Part shown: piece after piece, positions 8,350 through 16,479 of the stretch
Numbering within the stretch: position 1 is the stretch's first letter
Layout of the letters: each line of letters begins with the position of its first letter
Source of the DNA: Oscillospiraceae bacterium
GTDB taxonomy: Bacteria; Bacillota; Clostridia; Oscillospirales; Oscillospiraceae
Reading direction: 5' to 3'
Assembly: GCA_009780175.1 (NCBI GenBank)
Contig: WRAO01000004.1
Location: 1-64,000, forward strand
Length of the DNA: 64,000 nucleotides
The notes under the pieces: generated by a model
Database searches by the model: none
Told to the model about the DNA's origin: nothing
The model's input: the letters and a program-made list of their open reading frames with translations, nothing else
Program-made: the position numbers and the translations under genes

Positions 8350-9747
8350 TCAGCTGCCGCAATAGCGGACCGAGGGCTGGAGAGACTCCCGCAAAAGCGG
8401 CTCAAATACCGGATCAAAGTTAAAAATCAAGGTCTGTCCAGCCTCCGTGCGCAGCACGACAAAGGGCGTCTCATCCGTATGGAGCAGCAGAAACGCGGAG
8501 CCGATGCCGCCTGCGAGCTGGAAATGACCGCTCCGAAACGTGCCGATCGACGTGCCCATCGTCCGCGTGCCGCCAGGCAGGGTAGAGATCAACTCAGACG
8601 TAAAGTTGTCACCGAGGTCAAACCGCCTGGTGGTCACATGCGTCACGATCACCGTATTGCCCTCGACCTCATAGCGGATCGGGCTAAACTCCTGCGCGAT
8701 CGCCCAAACGCCGATGAGCGGCATGGCGAGGAGAAGGATGCCCGAGAGCGCCATGCAAATCATCCCGATCGGGCGGCCCAGGTTCATCGTCATGTTCATG
8801 CCGATGCGGTCCTTCATGAGGATGCGGCTGTCGTTCTTGTTGAAATAGAACATGCCCCAAAGCCAATACTGGTCATCGTCTACCGCCAAGGTATCTCCGA
8901 CAAGTTGCGTAAACTTCTCCTGCGCCCGCCGCACAGCAAACTCGGCCTTAAATGAATAGGCTACCACCACGAGCGCCAGGGCGCAGATCACGCCGAGGAA
9001 GAGGAACTCCGATACCGCCGTGATAAACCAAATGCCAAGCCCGCAGACCGCAAGCAGCCAAGCCGAGAGCACCATCATGCGCAGATACTCCCGCCGCCGG
9101 ATACGCGTAAGGATCACATTGAAATCACTGACCGTTCCGACGATCTCCGCATTCTGCCGCCGAATCGCCTCACCCAGAACAAAAAACAGCGGAATCCAAA
9201 TCACCGTAACGACATAGCCGAGCACCTGTCCGCCCTCAAAAGTCCCCGCAATGATCTGCTGCACCATCGGCGCCAGCGGAATCGCAGCGACCAGCGCAGG
9301 CAGCAAAAACGCGAGCCGAGGCATTGGACGGCTCTTCTCCTCCATCGCCTTGAGGTCCGCCATGGAAGGCACCGTCTTGCGCTCATCCTGCCAGCCAGAC
9401 TGTTGCTTGAGCGCCGCCAAAGCCCGATTGGCCTGAATAAACACGAGCCCCGTGCCGAGGATGAAAAACAGCAGCACAGTCATGAGGATAAAGATCTGAA
9501 TAGACCAGAAGGGCAAGAAAAACATCGAAAGTCCAAATACCGCCGATACAGCGGTAACCAGGCGAAGTCGGTTCAAATAAACGGCCCCAACAGCCCCGAT
9601 TTCGGGTGCGTTATGGTGCGCATAAGGTACCGTAACCCCGAGGATAATGTTCTTTTTAGGGAGCCGATTATTGGCAAAAAAGAAGTACATGGGAACCAAT
9701 GTGATGAGCAAAGTCCCCCCTAAAATGAGCGTCATAACCATATCCAT
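8350..9747 (-). CDS. Polytopic membrane protein, DUF1648/DUF5808-like
   Basis: A 465-residue membrane protein with about ten hydrophobic helices. The middle contains a loop with DDDQYWLWGMFYFNKND and a following R-I-G-M-N-x-T-x-N-x-G-R-P segment, which resembles the DUF5808 signature; the C-terminal part is a soluble beta-rich domain. Such proteins are usually partnered with YtrA/YhcF-type GntR regulators, as here. A role in cell-envelope stress or as a SdpI-like immunity factor is possible but not shown. The ATG at 9747 follows GAGG and lies 4 bp after the GntR stop codon. Confidence 0.75.
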   Translation of the reverse strand: MDMVMTLILGGTLLITLVPMYFFFANNRLPKKNIILGVTVPYAHHNAPEIGAVGAVYLNRLRLVTAVSAVFGLSMFFLPFWSIQIFILMTVLLFFILGTGLVFIQANRALAALKQQSGWQDERKTVPSMADLKAMEEKSRPMPRLAFLLPALVAAIPLAPMVQQIIAGTFEGGQVLGYVVTVIWIPLFFVLGEAIRRQNAEIVGTVSDFNVILTRIRRREYLRMMVLSAWLLAVCGLGIWFITAVSEFLFLGVICALALVVVAYSFKAEFAVRRAQEKFTQLVGDTLAVDDDQYWLWGMFYFNKNDSRILMKDRIGMNMTMNLGRPIGMICMALSGILLLAMPLIGVWAIAQEFSPIRYEVEGNTVIVTHVTTRRFDLGDNFTSELISTLPGGTRTMGTSIGTFRSGHFQLAGGIGSAFLLLHTDETPFVVLRTEAGQTLIFNFDPVFEPLLRESLQPSVRYCGS

Positions 9748-9751
9748 GGAC

Positions 9752-10123
9752 CTATACCTCGCCTTCGTGATAGAGTTTACGGCAGAGTTTTGCCACCGTG
9801 TCTTCGTCAATACCGGACACCCTAGCCTCAGCTATGATAAGCCGCAAAGCGTCTTCCAGACGAGTAAGAGCCGCGCCTTCGTTCGTCGTCAAGGCCACCC
9901 AGGCTCCGTTGCGGCGGTCAGAGGCGATATAGCCCTCCTGTTTGAGCATCTGATAGGCTTTCGAAGCCGTCATCATGTTGATCCCCAGCTCATTGGCAAG
10001 GGACCGTATTGTAGGCAATTTCTCGCCCGGACGAAGCTCACCCGCGGCAATACCCAAGACAATCTGGTTGCGGAGTTGCTGATAAATAGGAAGATCTCCC
10101 GAGAAGTCTAATGCAAGCAGCAT
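9752..10123 (-). CDS. GntR-family regulator, YtrA subfamily
   Basis: A 123-residue repressor. Residues about 8-75 form the winged helix (PIYQQLRNQIVLGIAAGEL, LPTIRSLANELGIN, ASKAYQMLKQEGYI). The short 45-residue tail, in place of a large effector domain, is typical of the YtrA group, which generally controls adjacent membrane-protein genes and itself. The ATG at 10123 follows AGGGGGTGG. It is the first gene of the operon with the membrane protein and the GNAT enzyme. Confidence 0.9.
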   Translation of the reverse strand: MLLALDFSGDLPIYQQLRNQIVLGIAAGELRPGEKLPTIRSLANELGINMMTASKAYQMLKQEGYIASDRRNGAWVALTTNEGAALTRLEDALRLIIAEARVSGIDEDTVAKLCRKLYHEGEV

Positions 10124-10135
10124 AGTGCCACCCCC

Positions 10136-10176
10136 TTTGCATGATTTATTATAATGCAAACGATGCAAACTGTCAA
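10136..10176 (-). promoter_or_regulatory. Promoter and candidate GntR operator
   Basis: On the minus strand TTGACA (10176-10171), a 17-bp spacer and TATAAT (10153-10148). The spacer is two direct copies of GTTTGCAT (plus-strand ATGCAAAC at 10154-10161 and 10163-10170), and an inverted TTTGCAT lies at 10136-10142. The inverted pair straddles the -10 box, as expected for YtrA-type autorepression. Confidence 0.7.
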
Positions 10177-10322
10177 GCGATTTCTCGTGGAACTTTCGTT
10201 GACTTTTTTCGTCAAATATGATAAAGATGAAGGGAAAGTATCTGCTCGTGAGGTGCGGCACCACGGCGGTTTGAGCATTCACTTGTGCAGCGCATCGAAT
10301 TTATATTTGGAAGGTATTTGCT

Positions 10323-10769
10323 ATGCCTACACGAAGACATTGGGCAGAGATTCGCAAAATATTGGAGCAGGATTTGATATGTGACGCGCTAAAAGACCGA
10401 GTACGATATTTTGCTACCAGATATAGAAAAGCACATGATGGATATGGACGAGTTTGTATACTTGTAGATGAAAAAGAAATTGTTAATATGTCTTTTATAG
10501 TTGAAGATAAAGGGTATGCGGAAGTATCTAGGCGTAAAAACGCTGGAAGCGATAAAAGTTATGCCGAACTTCATCAAGAAGTGAAAAAAGAATCTAGCGA
10601 GCAAGGACTATACGCCCCTGGTGATTTTGGGTCTGCATTGGATGAATTTTTATCAAACAGTATTTCTGAATCTTTAGAATCTGAAGACGGGCTTGTCCGT
10701 ATGCTTGCGATAATGGATAGACGAGTTGGCAAGCGTACTTTGAAAAAAAATCAAGCCGTCCGTGGCTGA
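10323..10769 (+). CDS. Hypothetical protein, AT-richer than its neighbours
   Basis: A 148-residue soluble, charged protein with no signal peptide. It begins MPTRRHWAEIRKILEQD and ends in a basic ..MDRRVGKRTLKK segment. The pattern WxEIrkiLe..LCDALK.RVRYF resembles a small hypothetical family sometimes named SF0329-like; I hold that only weakly. Codon use is AT-rich (many AAA, GAA, TTA, ATA) in contrast to the GC-rich genes around it, which suggests recent acquisition. GGAAGG precedes the ATG by 8 bp. Confidence 0.65.
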   Translation: MPTRRHWAEIRKILEQDLICDALKDRVRYFATRYRKAHDGYGRVCILVDEKEIVNMSFIVEDKGYAEVSRRKNAGSDKSYAELHQEVKKESSEQGLYAPGDFGSALDEFLSNSISESLESEDGLVRMLAIMDRRVGKRTLKKNQAVRG

Positions 10770-10895
10770 TTTGCCAGAGTGGCTACAGTATTTCTATCAT
10801 CTTAGGATCCAAAGCGAGAGAATTTAGAGTGCATAAAATAAGCAGTTTCCACCACATATGACACATAGCACCCCACCCAACAAGAGGAGATAAAC

Positions 10896-12152
10896 ATGAA
10901 AAAACGCCTACTCGCTCTGCTCGTCATGACAGCCCTACTCGCCGGACTCCTGTCTGCCTGCGCCGGCCAAGCGGCCCCGCCGCCCCAGACGCCAACACCG
11001 CCGCCCGCCGCAGAACCCACGACAGAGCCAGAACCCCTACCCACGGCGTCGACCGGAACAATCGACGAGGCCATCTTCCGCTTCTCCGAAGCCCTCTTCC
11101 GCGAAGTTCTATTGGCAGGGGAGGAGAACCCGGTGATCTCGCCCCTGTCGGCCTATTACGCCCTGGCCATGGTAGCGCTCGGCACACGCGGAGACACGCG
11201 AGCAGAGTTTGAGGCGGTTCTCGGCCTGGACCCGGAGGCTCTAGCGGCGGAACTCCGCGCCCTCAGCGCCGCGCTTAAGAACACTTCGGGCAGTACAGAT
11301 CTCAGCATCGCCGGCTCCATCTGGACCGCGGACGGCTTTACCATAGCCTCAGCCTTCGCCGAGGCTATGCGCACTTATTTCGACGCTCCGGCCCACACGA
11401 GAGACTTCGCGTCCCAAGCGACAGTCGACGAGATAAATGCCTGGATCGCCGAACGCACTGAAGGTCTGATCGAAGAGATGATCGACTCCATCAGCAGAGA
11501 TGAAGTCATGCTCCTCATCAACACGCTTTACTTCTCCGCAAAATGGGCACAGAATATGAATCCGATGACGGAACTCCTGGCTGAGTTCCACCCCGCGACC
11601 GGCAACCCAGTCGAAGTGCCATTCCTCTTCACCGGTACGCAGAGTCTCGCCGTCTCCGTGACAGACACCTTCGAGGCCGTCATGCTGCCCTACGACGACG
11701 GACGCCTCGGCCTCCTCCTTGTTCGTCCCACAGACGGCACCCTTGTGCGAGAGTTCGCGGCAACTCAAAATATTAGAACCATCATCGCGAGTCTCAACCA
11801 AGAGGACAGCGTCCAAGTCCGCATGCCCCGGCTTGACCTTGAGTTCGAACTCCTGCTCAATGATCTGCTCAAAGCGATGGGCCTGGAAGAAGTTTTCGGC
11901 GACTTTGCAGACCTCTCCGGCCTGCTCGAAGAAGACGAGCGCCTGCGCATCTCCAGCGTGCGGCAAAAGGTACGCCTCCTGGTAGACGAAGAGGGCACAG
12001 AAGCCGCCGCAGTGACGGTGGTCGGCATTGAGCGCATGAGCATTCCGATGAACCTGATCGAGTTGACCTTCGACACGCCCTACTTCTATGTAATCTACGA
12101 TCTGGAGACGGGAGTCCCCCTATTTATGGGTGTATTAGACAATCCCGCATAA
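10896..12152 (+). CDS. Lipoprotein serpin (serine protease inhibitor)
   Basis: A 418-residue secreted serpin. A signal peptide with lipobox LSAC (Cys22) is followed by a Pro/Thr-rich spacer to about residue 52 and a full serpin domain (about 57-417). The serpin hinge EEGTEAAAV (365-373) has the small residues needed for loop insertion, so an active inhibitor is expected. Counting from P17 (Glu365), P1-P1' is Met381-Ser382 followed by Ile-Pro, the same reactive-bond context as human alpha-1-antitrypsin. The protein should sit on the outer face of the membrane and block elastase- or subtilisin-like proteases. AGAGGAG precedes the ATG. Confidence 0.92.
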   Translation: MKKRLLALLVMTALLAGLLSACAGQAAPPPQTPTPPPAAEPTTEPEPLPTASTGTIDEAIFRFSEALFREVLLAGEENPVISPLSAYYALAMVALGTRGDTRAEFEAVLGLDPEALAAELRALSAALKNTSGSTDLSIAGSIWTADGFTIASAFAEAMRTYFDAPAHTRDFASQATVDEINAWIAERTEGLIEEMIDSISRDEVMLLINTLYFSAKWAQNMNPMTELLAEFHPATGNPVEVPFLFTGTQSLAVSVTDTFEAVMLPYDDGRLGLLLVRPTDGTLVREFAATQNIRTIIASLNQEDSVQVRMPRLDLEFELLLNDLLKAMGLEEVFGDFADLSGLLEEDERLRISSVRQKVRLLVDEEGTEAAAVTVVGIERMSIPMNLIELTFDTPYFYVIYDLETGVPLFMGVLDNPA

Positions 12153-12167
12153 AATGAGAGACACCCA

Positions 12168-12196
12168 TTGACAAAGTCTCCGTTTCTAGCTATAAT
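12168..12196 (+). promoter_or_regulatory. Consensus promoter of tRNA-Leu
   Basis: Perfect TTGACA (12168-12173) and TATAAT (12191-12196), 17 bp apart. The tRNA begins 19 bp after the -10 box, leaving a very short 5' leader. Confidence 0.92.
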
Positions 12197-12214
12197 GACA
12201 CTTGCCTTTCATTT

Positions 12215-12300
12215 GCGCGAGTGCTGGAATTGGTAGACAGGCATGCTTGAGGTGCATGTGTCCTAGTGTCGTATGGGTTCAAGTCCCTTCTCGCGCACCA
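12215..12300 (+). tRNA. tRNA-Leu(GAG)
   Basis: An 86-nt class II tRNA. Acceptor stem GCGCGAG (12215-12221) pairs with CTCGCGC (12290-12296); the anticodon stem CATGC/GCATG encloses the loop TTGAGGT with anticodon GAG at 12249-12251; a long variable arm follows, then the GTTCAAGTC T-loop region. CCA is encoded (12298-12300). It reads CUC and CUU leucine codons. It is flanked by its own promoter and terminator. Confidence 0.95.
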
Positions 12301-12303
12301 GTA

Positions 12304-12342
12304 CGGGAGTTTTTACAGTATTGTAAAAACTCCCGCTTTTTA
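12304..12342 (+). terminator. Intrinsic terminator of tRNA-Leu
   Basis: A 13-bp perfect stem CGGGAGTTTTTAC / GTAAAAACTCCCG with a 6-nt loop, followed by CTTTTTAT. Confidence 0.95.
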
Positions 12343-12378
12343 TGGAATACTGTATCACCACGCATACCAAACCATGAT

Positions 12379-12416
12379 AATCCGAACCCTGTGCCGGTAG
12401 GCGGTGGGTTCGGATT
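12379..12416 (-). terminator. Inverted repeat at the end of the cobalamin operon
   Basis: An 11-bp perfect inverted repeat AATCCGAACCC / GGGTTCGGATT with a 16-nt loop, 54 bp downstream of the minus-strand stop at 12470. There is only a weak T-rich stretch, so it is a possible rather than certain terminator. Confidence 0.5.
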
Positions 12417-12469
12417 TGTCATTTGGCTCGACGAAAACAAATTTCAACTGGGCGATGACGATGTCCCGC

Positions 12470-14872
12470 TCAAAGTCTCTTCGCTCTCGTCGCATCAATC
12501 AATCCATACTTTATCTTAATCCGATCCAATTTTTCAAGCATAGGCCGCGCGAGAATCAGCAGGAAGATCACGCTTGCCGCGGCATGGATCAGATCGAAGG
12601 GAATTCCCCGCAAATACGCGAGCAGGAACATTTCAGAGGTGGGATAGGGCTGGAACATGAGTACACTGGCAGGATTCATAACGCCGCCGAAGATCAAAAA
12701 AGTAGCCAGTCCGCCAAATATCGCGAGAAAAAGCGGTGTCCGACGAAGCAGACCTTGATGAAAGAGAATCCCTGCCAAAAACCCGATTATGCCGAGCGCG
12801 AACATTTGCCAAGGCGTCCAAGGCCCTTGTCCAAAGAACATATTGCTGACAAATCCCGTCATTGCACCGACGAGAAAGCCGGATTCGCCGCCGAAAGCGA
12901 CACCCACAATAATCACCACCGCGATGACAGGCTTGAACTGCGGCAGCATGAAAAATGCCGTGCGTCCCGCTACTGCAATCGCGCAGAGGACAGCGAGGAC
13001 AATCAGTTCCCGCGCGCCGGGCTTGCGGCCCTCGAACACCAGTATGAAGGGGAGCATGGTTTGGAACAAAATCAGCATGGAGATGAAGTGAAATCTGCGG
13101 TCATCAAAGAGAGAGAGCCCCATGTAGATGGTAAGAGGGATTGTAAGCAGGATGAAAACTGCTGCTGTGAGAGTGCGCTTGGACAACGGAGGCCGCTGAA
13201 AGGTCGAAGAGGGCTCGCCGCAATCGTTGTGTGTTGCCGTAGGGGGTGGCGGTTGCGGTTCATCTAAATCCGGAGCTGGCGGCAAGGTCCCGCCAAGCGC
13301 GCCGATGATATCTCTGGCGGTGATCGCTTCAGGTAGCAATTCGCGCGCCATACGATTCGCACTAGTGGTGTAGAAGCTGTTGCGGCTGAAAAATGCGCGT
13401 GGCGTATTTTCTGTGACGATACCGCCGTCGAAAAACAGGGCGCAGCGATCAGCGTATTCGGCACAAAATTCGATATCGTGGCTTACTAGAATAACGGCGA
13501 CTCTCTCTGCCGCAAGCCCTTGCAAAATAGCGGCGAATACTTGTTTATACGCGGCATCTAGTCCCTTTGTTGGTTCGTCCAACAGCAGAATCCTCGGCTT
13601 AAGCAAAAGCACCTTTGCCAAAGCTGCCCGCTGCTGTTCGCCCCCGGACAGATCATAGGGATGACAGTCAAGCAACCGTTCCAAACGGCAGAGTTTCGCC
13701 ATCGTAGCGAGTTGCGCTTGCCCAGTGGCGACTTCGAGCAAGTCTTCTCGCACAGTTTTCGCCACAAATAAGGATTGCGGATTTTGTGGTAACATATAGA
13801 CCCCAGCTTCCGCATGAATCTTGCCGCGATAGGGCGTGTGCAGTCCGGCAATCAGCGCCAGCGTCGTTGTTTTTCCCGTGCCGTTGCCGCCGAGGATAGC
13901 CGTAATCTCGCCGTAGTTTGCCCGGAACGTAAGACCTTTGGCTACATCCGGCAGAGATTTTTCATACCGGAACCAAATCTCGTCAAGCGTGATGGCAGGC
14001 GTCACGTTCGCCGGAAGCGGCGGTTCGGGGGCGATGGGGTGCAATATCTCTGCTTGCCGCAACCATTGCGCCCCGTCGCGGACGGTGACAGGGCAATTTT
14101 CTCCATCCGCACATGCCGCCCATACGCGCATTGGCACGGGCATGGCGGCAAACATCTTGTGGTTCTGTCTGCGCAGTTGAAGACCAACTTCACTAGGCAA
14201 CCCGTCTGCAATCACTCTGCCTTGCTCCATCACAATAGCGCGAGTAGCGAGCGGGAACACTTCCTCCAGACGGTGCTCCGTGAGAATCACTGTCACACCG
14301 AGTTCGCGGTTGATCTTTCCTATAATCGCAAGAAACTCTCCCGCCGCTATGGGGTCCAGCTGGCTCGTCGGCTCATCGAGAATCAACACACGAGGGTGCA
14401 TCGTCATAATCGACGCAAGCGCGAGAATCTGCTTCTGCCCGCCGGAAAGCTCTGTCACGGATTTATGAAACCACGCTTGAATGCCGAAAAAACTCGCCAT
14501 CTCTGCGACGCGCAGACGGATTTCTGCGGTGCTCAACCCAAGGCTTTCAAGCCCAAAGGCCAGTTCGTGCCACACCTTGTCCGTAACGATTTGGTTCTCC
14601 GGAGACTGCCACACAAAGCCGATTTGTGCCGCCGCGTCACGGGCAGTGAGCTTGTCAAGCGGCGTACCCTCAAACCAGATATTGCCGGATGTTACGCCAT
14701 GCGGAGCGAGGGATGGTTTGAGTTGTCGCAGCAGTGTCGTCTTGCCGCAGCCGGACGGTCCGCACAGCACAACAAACGCGCCCTGCTTAATGTCTAGGCT
14801 GACGTCGCGGAGCGCTGCGGTTTCACGCTGAGGATAGGAAAAACTCAGATGTTCGATTCGATACGTCTCCAC
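12470..14872 (-). CDS. Fused ECF transporter: two ATPases plus S component (probable cobalamin)
   Basis: An 800-residue fusion. Domain 1 (about 1-265) and domain 2 (about 300-540) are ECF-type ATPases: Walker A GPSGCGKTT and GGNGTGKTT, signatures LSGGQKQ and LSGGEQQ, Walker B LILDEPTSQLD and LLLDEPTKGLD. After a Pro-rich linker, residues about 565-800 form six membrane helices with the Gly-rich ..VAFGGESGFLVGAMTGFVSNMFFGQGPWTPWQM.. region typical of ECF S components. So EcfA, EcfA' and the substrate-binding S unit are one chain. The GTG at 14872 is chosen because GGAGGA precedes it; it overlaps ecfT by 28 bp. Cobalamin as substrate is inferred from the riboswitch at the head of the operon. 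Confidence 0.88.
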   Translation of the reverse strand: METYRIEHLSFSYPQRETAALRDVSLDIKQGAFVVLCGPSGCGKTTLLRQLKPSLAPHGVTSGNIWFEGTPLDKLTARDAAAQIGFVWQSPENQIVTDKVWHELAFGLESLGLSTAEIRLRVAEMASFFGIQAWFHKSVTELSGGQKQILALASIMTMHPRVLILDEPTSQLDPIAAGEFLAIIGKINRELGVTVILTEHRLEEVFPLATRAIVMEQGRVIADGLPSEVGLQLRRQNHKMFAAMPVPMRVWAACADGENCPVTVRDGAQWLRQAEILHPIAPEPPLPANVTPAITLDEIWFRYEKSLPDVAKGLTFRANYGEITAILGGNGTGKTTTLALIAGLHTPYRGKIHAEAGVYMLPQNPQSLFVAKTVREDLLEVATGQAQLATMAKLCRLERLLDCHPYDLSGGEQQRAALAKVLLLKPRILLLDEPTKGLDAAYKQVFAAILQGLAAERVAVILVSHDIEFCAEYADRCALFFDGGIVTENTPRAFFSRNSFYTTSANRMARELLPEAITARDIIGALGGTLPPAPDLDEPQPPPPTATHNDCGEPSSTFQRPPLSKRTLTAAVFILLTIPLTIYMGLSLFDDRRFHFISMLILFQTMLPFILVFEGRKPGARELIVLAVLCAIAVAGRTAFFMLPQFKPVIAVVIIVGVAFGGESGFLVGAMTGFVSNMFFGQGPWTPWQMFALGIIGFLAGILFHQGLLRRTPLFLAIFGGLATFLIFGGVMNPASVLMFQPYPTSEMFLLAYLRGIPFDLIHAAASVIFLLILARPMLEKLDRIKIKYGLIDATRAKRL

Positions 14873-15738
14873 ACCAATTCCTCCTTCCAATTTACAAAAA
14901 GCGGGAAGCCAGCTAGGGCAAACTGTGCGCCAAACACTACAATGGCTCCAAAGCCGCTCCACTGTCCTCGAATGGTTGGGAAATAGCGGAATTGATACGC
15001 GCCGGTTGCCGCACCGACCATCACAACGACGGCGCAGAGGAGAATGTACGCCATAGCCCACCCGCTTCGTCGATCGAAGCGGAAGAGGGAGAAGACAGTG
15101 CGGCCCGGTAGGCCATAGCCGCGCGCCTTCATGCTATCCGCTGTCTCAATTGCGTTTTCCAGCGCCCATGTGATGAGCATGGATAGGATTCTCAACCCGT
15201 GTCGCGCCTTTTGGAGCAGATTCCCATTCGTCACATCCCGCCCAATCCCCTTCTGCGCGGCGGAGATCACCTTGATCTGCGCCCGAAAGCGCGGTACAAA
15301 ACGCAGGGCCATTGCGAGGACGAGCGACAGCGCCGGAATGACGCGACCAAACAAATAGATCAGTTTGTCACTGGTCATCACGGCGTTGAAGCAGGAGAAC
15401 CACAAGATCACTGTGACTAACATCACCGCCGCCGCAAGGCCGAATAAGATAGATTCGAGTGTCACAGGGTTGCCGTTTGGCAGATAAGCCAAAATCGTCG
15501 CCCCCGCGTGATTGAACAGGGGGTTCAGCGCGGCGGTGAATAGTGCCATCGGCAATAAAAACCAAAATCCCAGCCGCACGGCCCGCTTGCCGTTTAGATA
15601 TCCAGCGTAAACGCACGCGCAAATCAGCGACAGGGCAAGACTGACCGGGTGCAGGAAAAACATGGAAAAGCCGATTACCAGAGTGAAGTACAACAGAGTC
15701 ACCACTGGGTGAAAGCTGCCGAATGTGTCTCTGCTCAA
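14845..15738 (-). CDS. ECF transporter transmembrane component T
   Basis: A 297-residue membrane protein with about six helices. The cytoplasmic coupling motif ADSMKARGYGLPGRT (Ala-Arg-Gly box of EcfT, which docks on the ATPases) is present near residue 220. The TTG at 15738 is preferred: AGGAGG is 9 bp upstream and the TTGA overlaps the stop codon of the preceding gene, indicating coupled translation. Its ATPases and S component are in the next gene, fused. Confidence 0.88.
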   Translation of the reverse strand: MSRDTFGSFHPVVTLLYFTLVIGFSMFFLHPVSLALSLICACVYAGYLNGKRAVRLGFWFLLPMALFTAALNPLFNHAGATILAYLPNGNPVTLESILFGLAAAVMLVTVILWFSCFNAVMTSDKLIYLFGRVIPALSLVLAMALRFVPRFRAQIKVISAAQKGIGRDVTNGNLLQKARHGLRILSMLITWALENAIETADSMKARGYGLPGRTVFSLFRFDRRSGWAMAYILLCAVVVMVGAATGAYQFRYFPTIRGQWSGFGAIVVFGAQFALAGFPLFVNWKEELVWRRIESNI

Positions 15739-16469
15739 CCAAACCCGCCTCCTATGTCGCGTCCGAGATCGACGGTGAACAACCACTCGATCACATCACC
15801 CGGACTCAGAATATACTGCGACGCGCCAAAGCCGGGGAAGACGCCGTTGACGCGATACATCCAACCAGACAGCGGACCGGCATCGAACTCAAACAGATTA
15901 TGAATTGCCTCGACATAAGCTGAATTGTGGATCGGTGTAAAGCGGGAGGCCATATGGATGCCTGCGTTCCGCATCTCGCGTTGGAGCACATCGAACGCAC
16001 TTTCGCCTTCGGAGACTGTGACAGTCTGTGAGAAGATCACGCCGCTCTCCGGTACAAGTTCGTGCTTGTTGCTGTCCAGCAGATGCATATGCTGTAAAAG
16101 CGTATCGGCCCGCACAGTCAGCGTGACAGTAAATGTGCCGTCGTCTGGGGTCTGGGGCTCTTCAGTAGGTGCGGGAGTTGGTTCGGGGGGGGGCATAGGT
16201 AAGGGCGTAGCGGTTGGCGTTGGGAGCGGAACCGATGTGGGCGTAAGGTCTGTTAGCGGTTCGTCCGAGCGATCTTCTGCCGATTCAGCAGGAGTGGGTT
16301 CTGGCCTGTTCGGCTCGGACGGCGTGATTTCCGCTACTGTGCCCGGTGTAGTTTCGGCGGCGAGTGGTATATGCTCCGTCGGGCTGGGGCCTCCGCCTAA
16401 CAACCACGCGCCTGCTAGAATAACCAGAATCAGAGCCGCCGCGATGAGTTTTGACTTATGCTGTCGCAT
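15735..16469 (-). CDS. Membrane-anchored DUF4430 (transcobalamin-C-like) protein
   Basis: A 244-residue exported protein. An uncleaved N-terminal helix (about 8-25, no lipobox Cys) is followed by a long Pro/Thr/Glu-rich spacer (30-115) and a C-terminal DUF4430 domain (about 120-244). The domain ends GWMYRVNGVFP...SPGDVIEWLFTVDLGRDIGGGFG-like, nearly the same as the DUF4430 domain of the first gene of the operon. DUF4430 is related to the C-terminal beta-domain of vertebrate transcobalamin and intrinsic factor. It may relay cobalamin from the surface proteins to the ECF transporter. AGGAGG lies 6 bp before the ATG, 10 bp after the upstream stop codon. Confidence 0.82.
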   Translation of the reverse strand: MRQHKSKLIAAALILVILAGAWLLGGGPSPTEHIPLAAETTPGTVAEITPSEPNRPEPTPAESAEDRSDEPLTDLTPTSVPLPTPTATPLPMPPPEPTPAPTEEPQTPDDGTFTVTLTVRADTLLQHMHLLDSNKHELVPESGVIFSQTVTVSEGESAFDVLQREMRNAGIHMASRFTPIHNSAYVEAIHNLFEFDAGPLSGWMYRVNGVFPGFGASQYILSPGDVIEWLFTVDLGRDIGGGFG

Positions 16470-16479
16470 AGCGAACCTC

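Noticed and set aside
12215-12300. tRNA-Leu as an attachment site for an integrated element
   Set aside because: No integrase, no repeated 3' end of the tRNA and no phage genes are found on either side.
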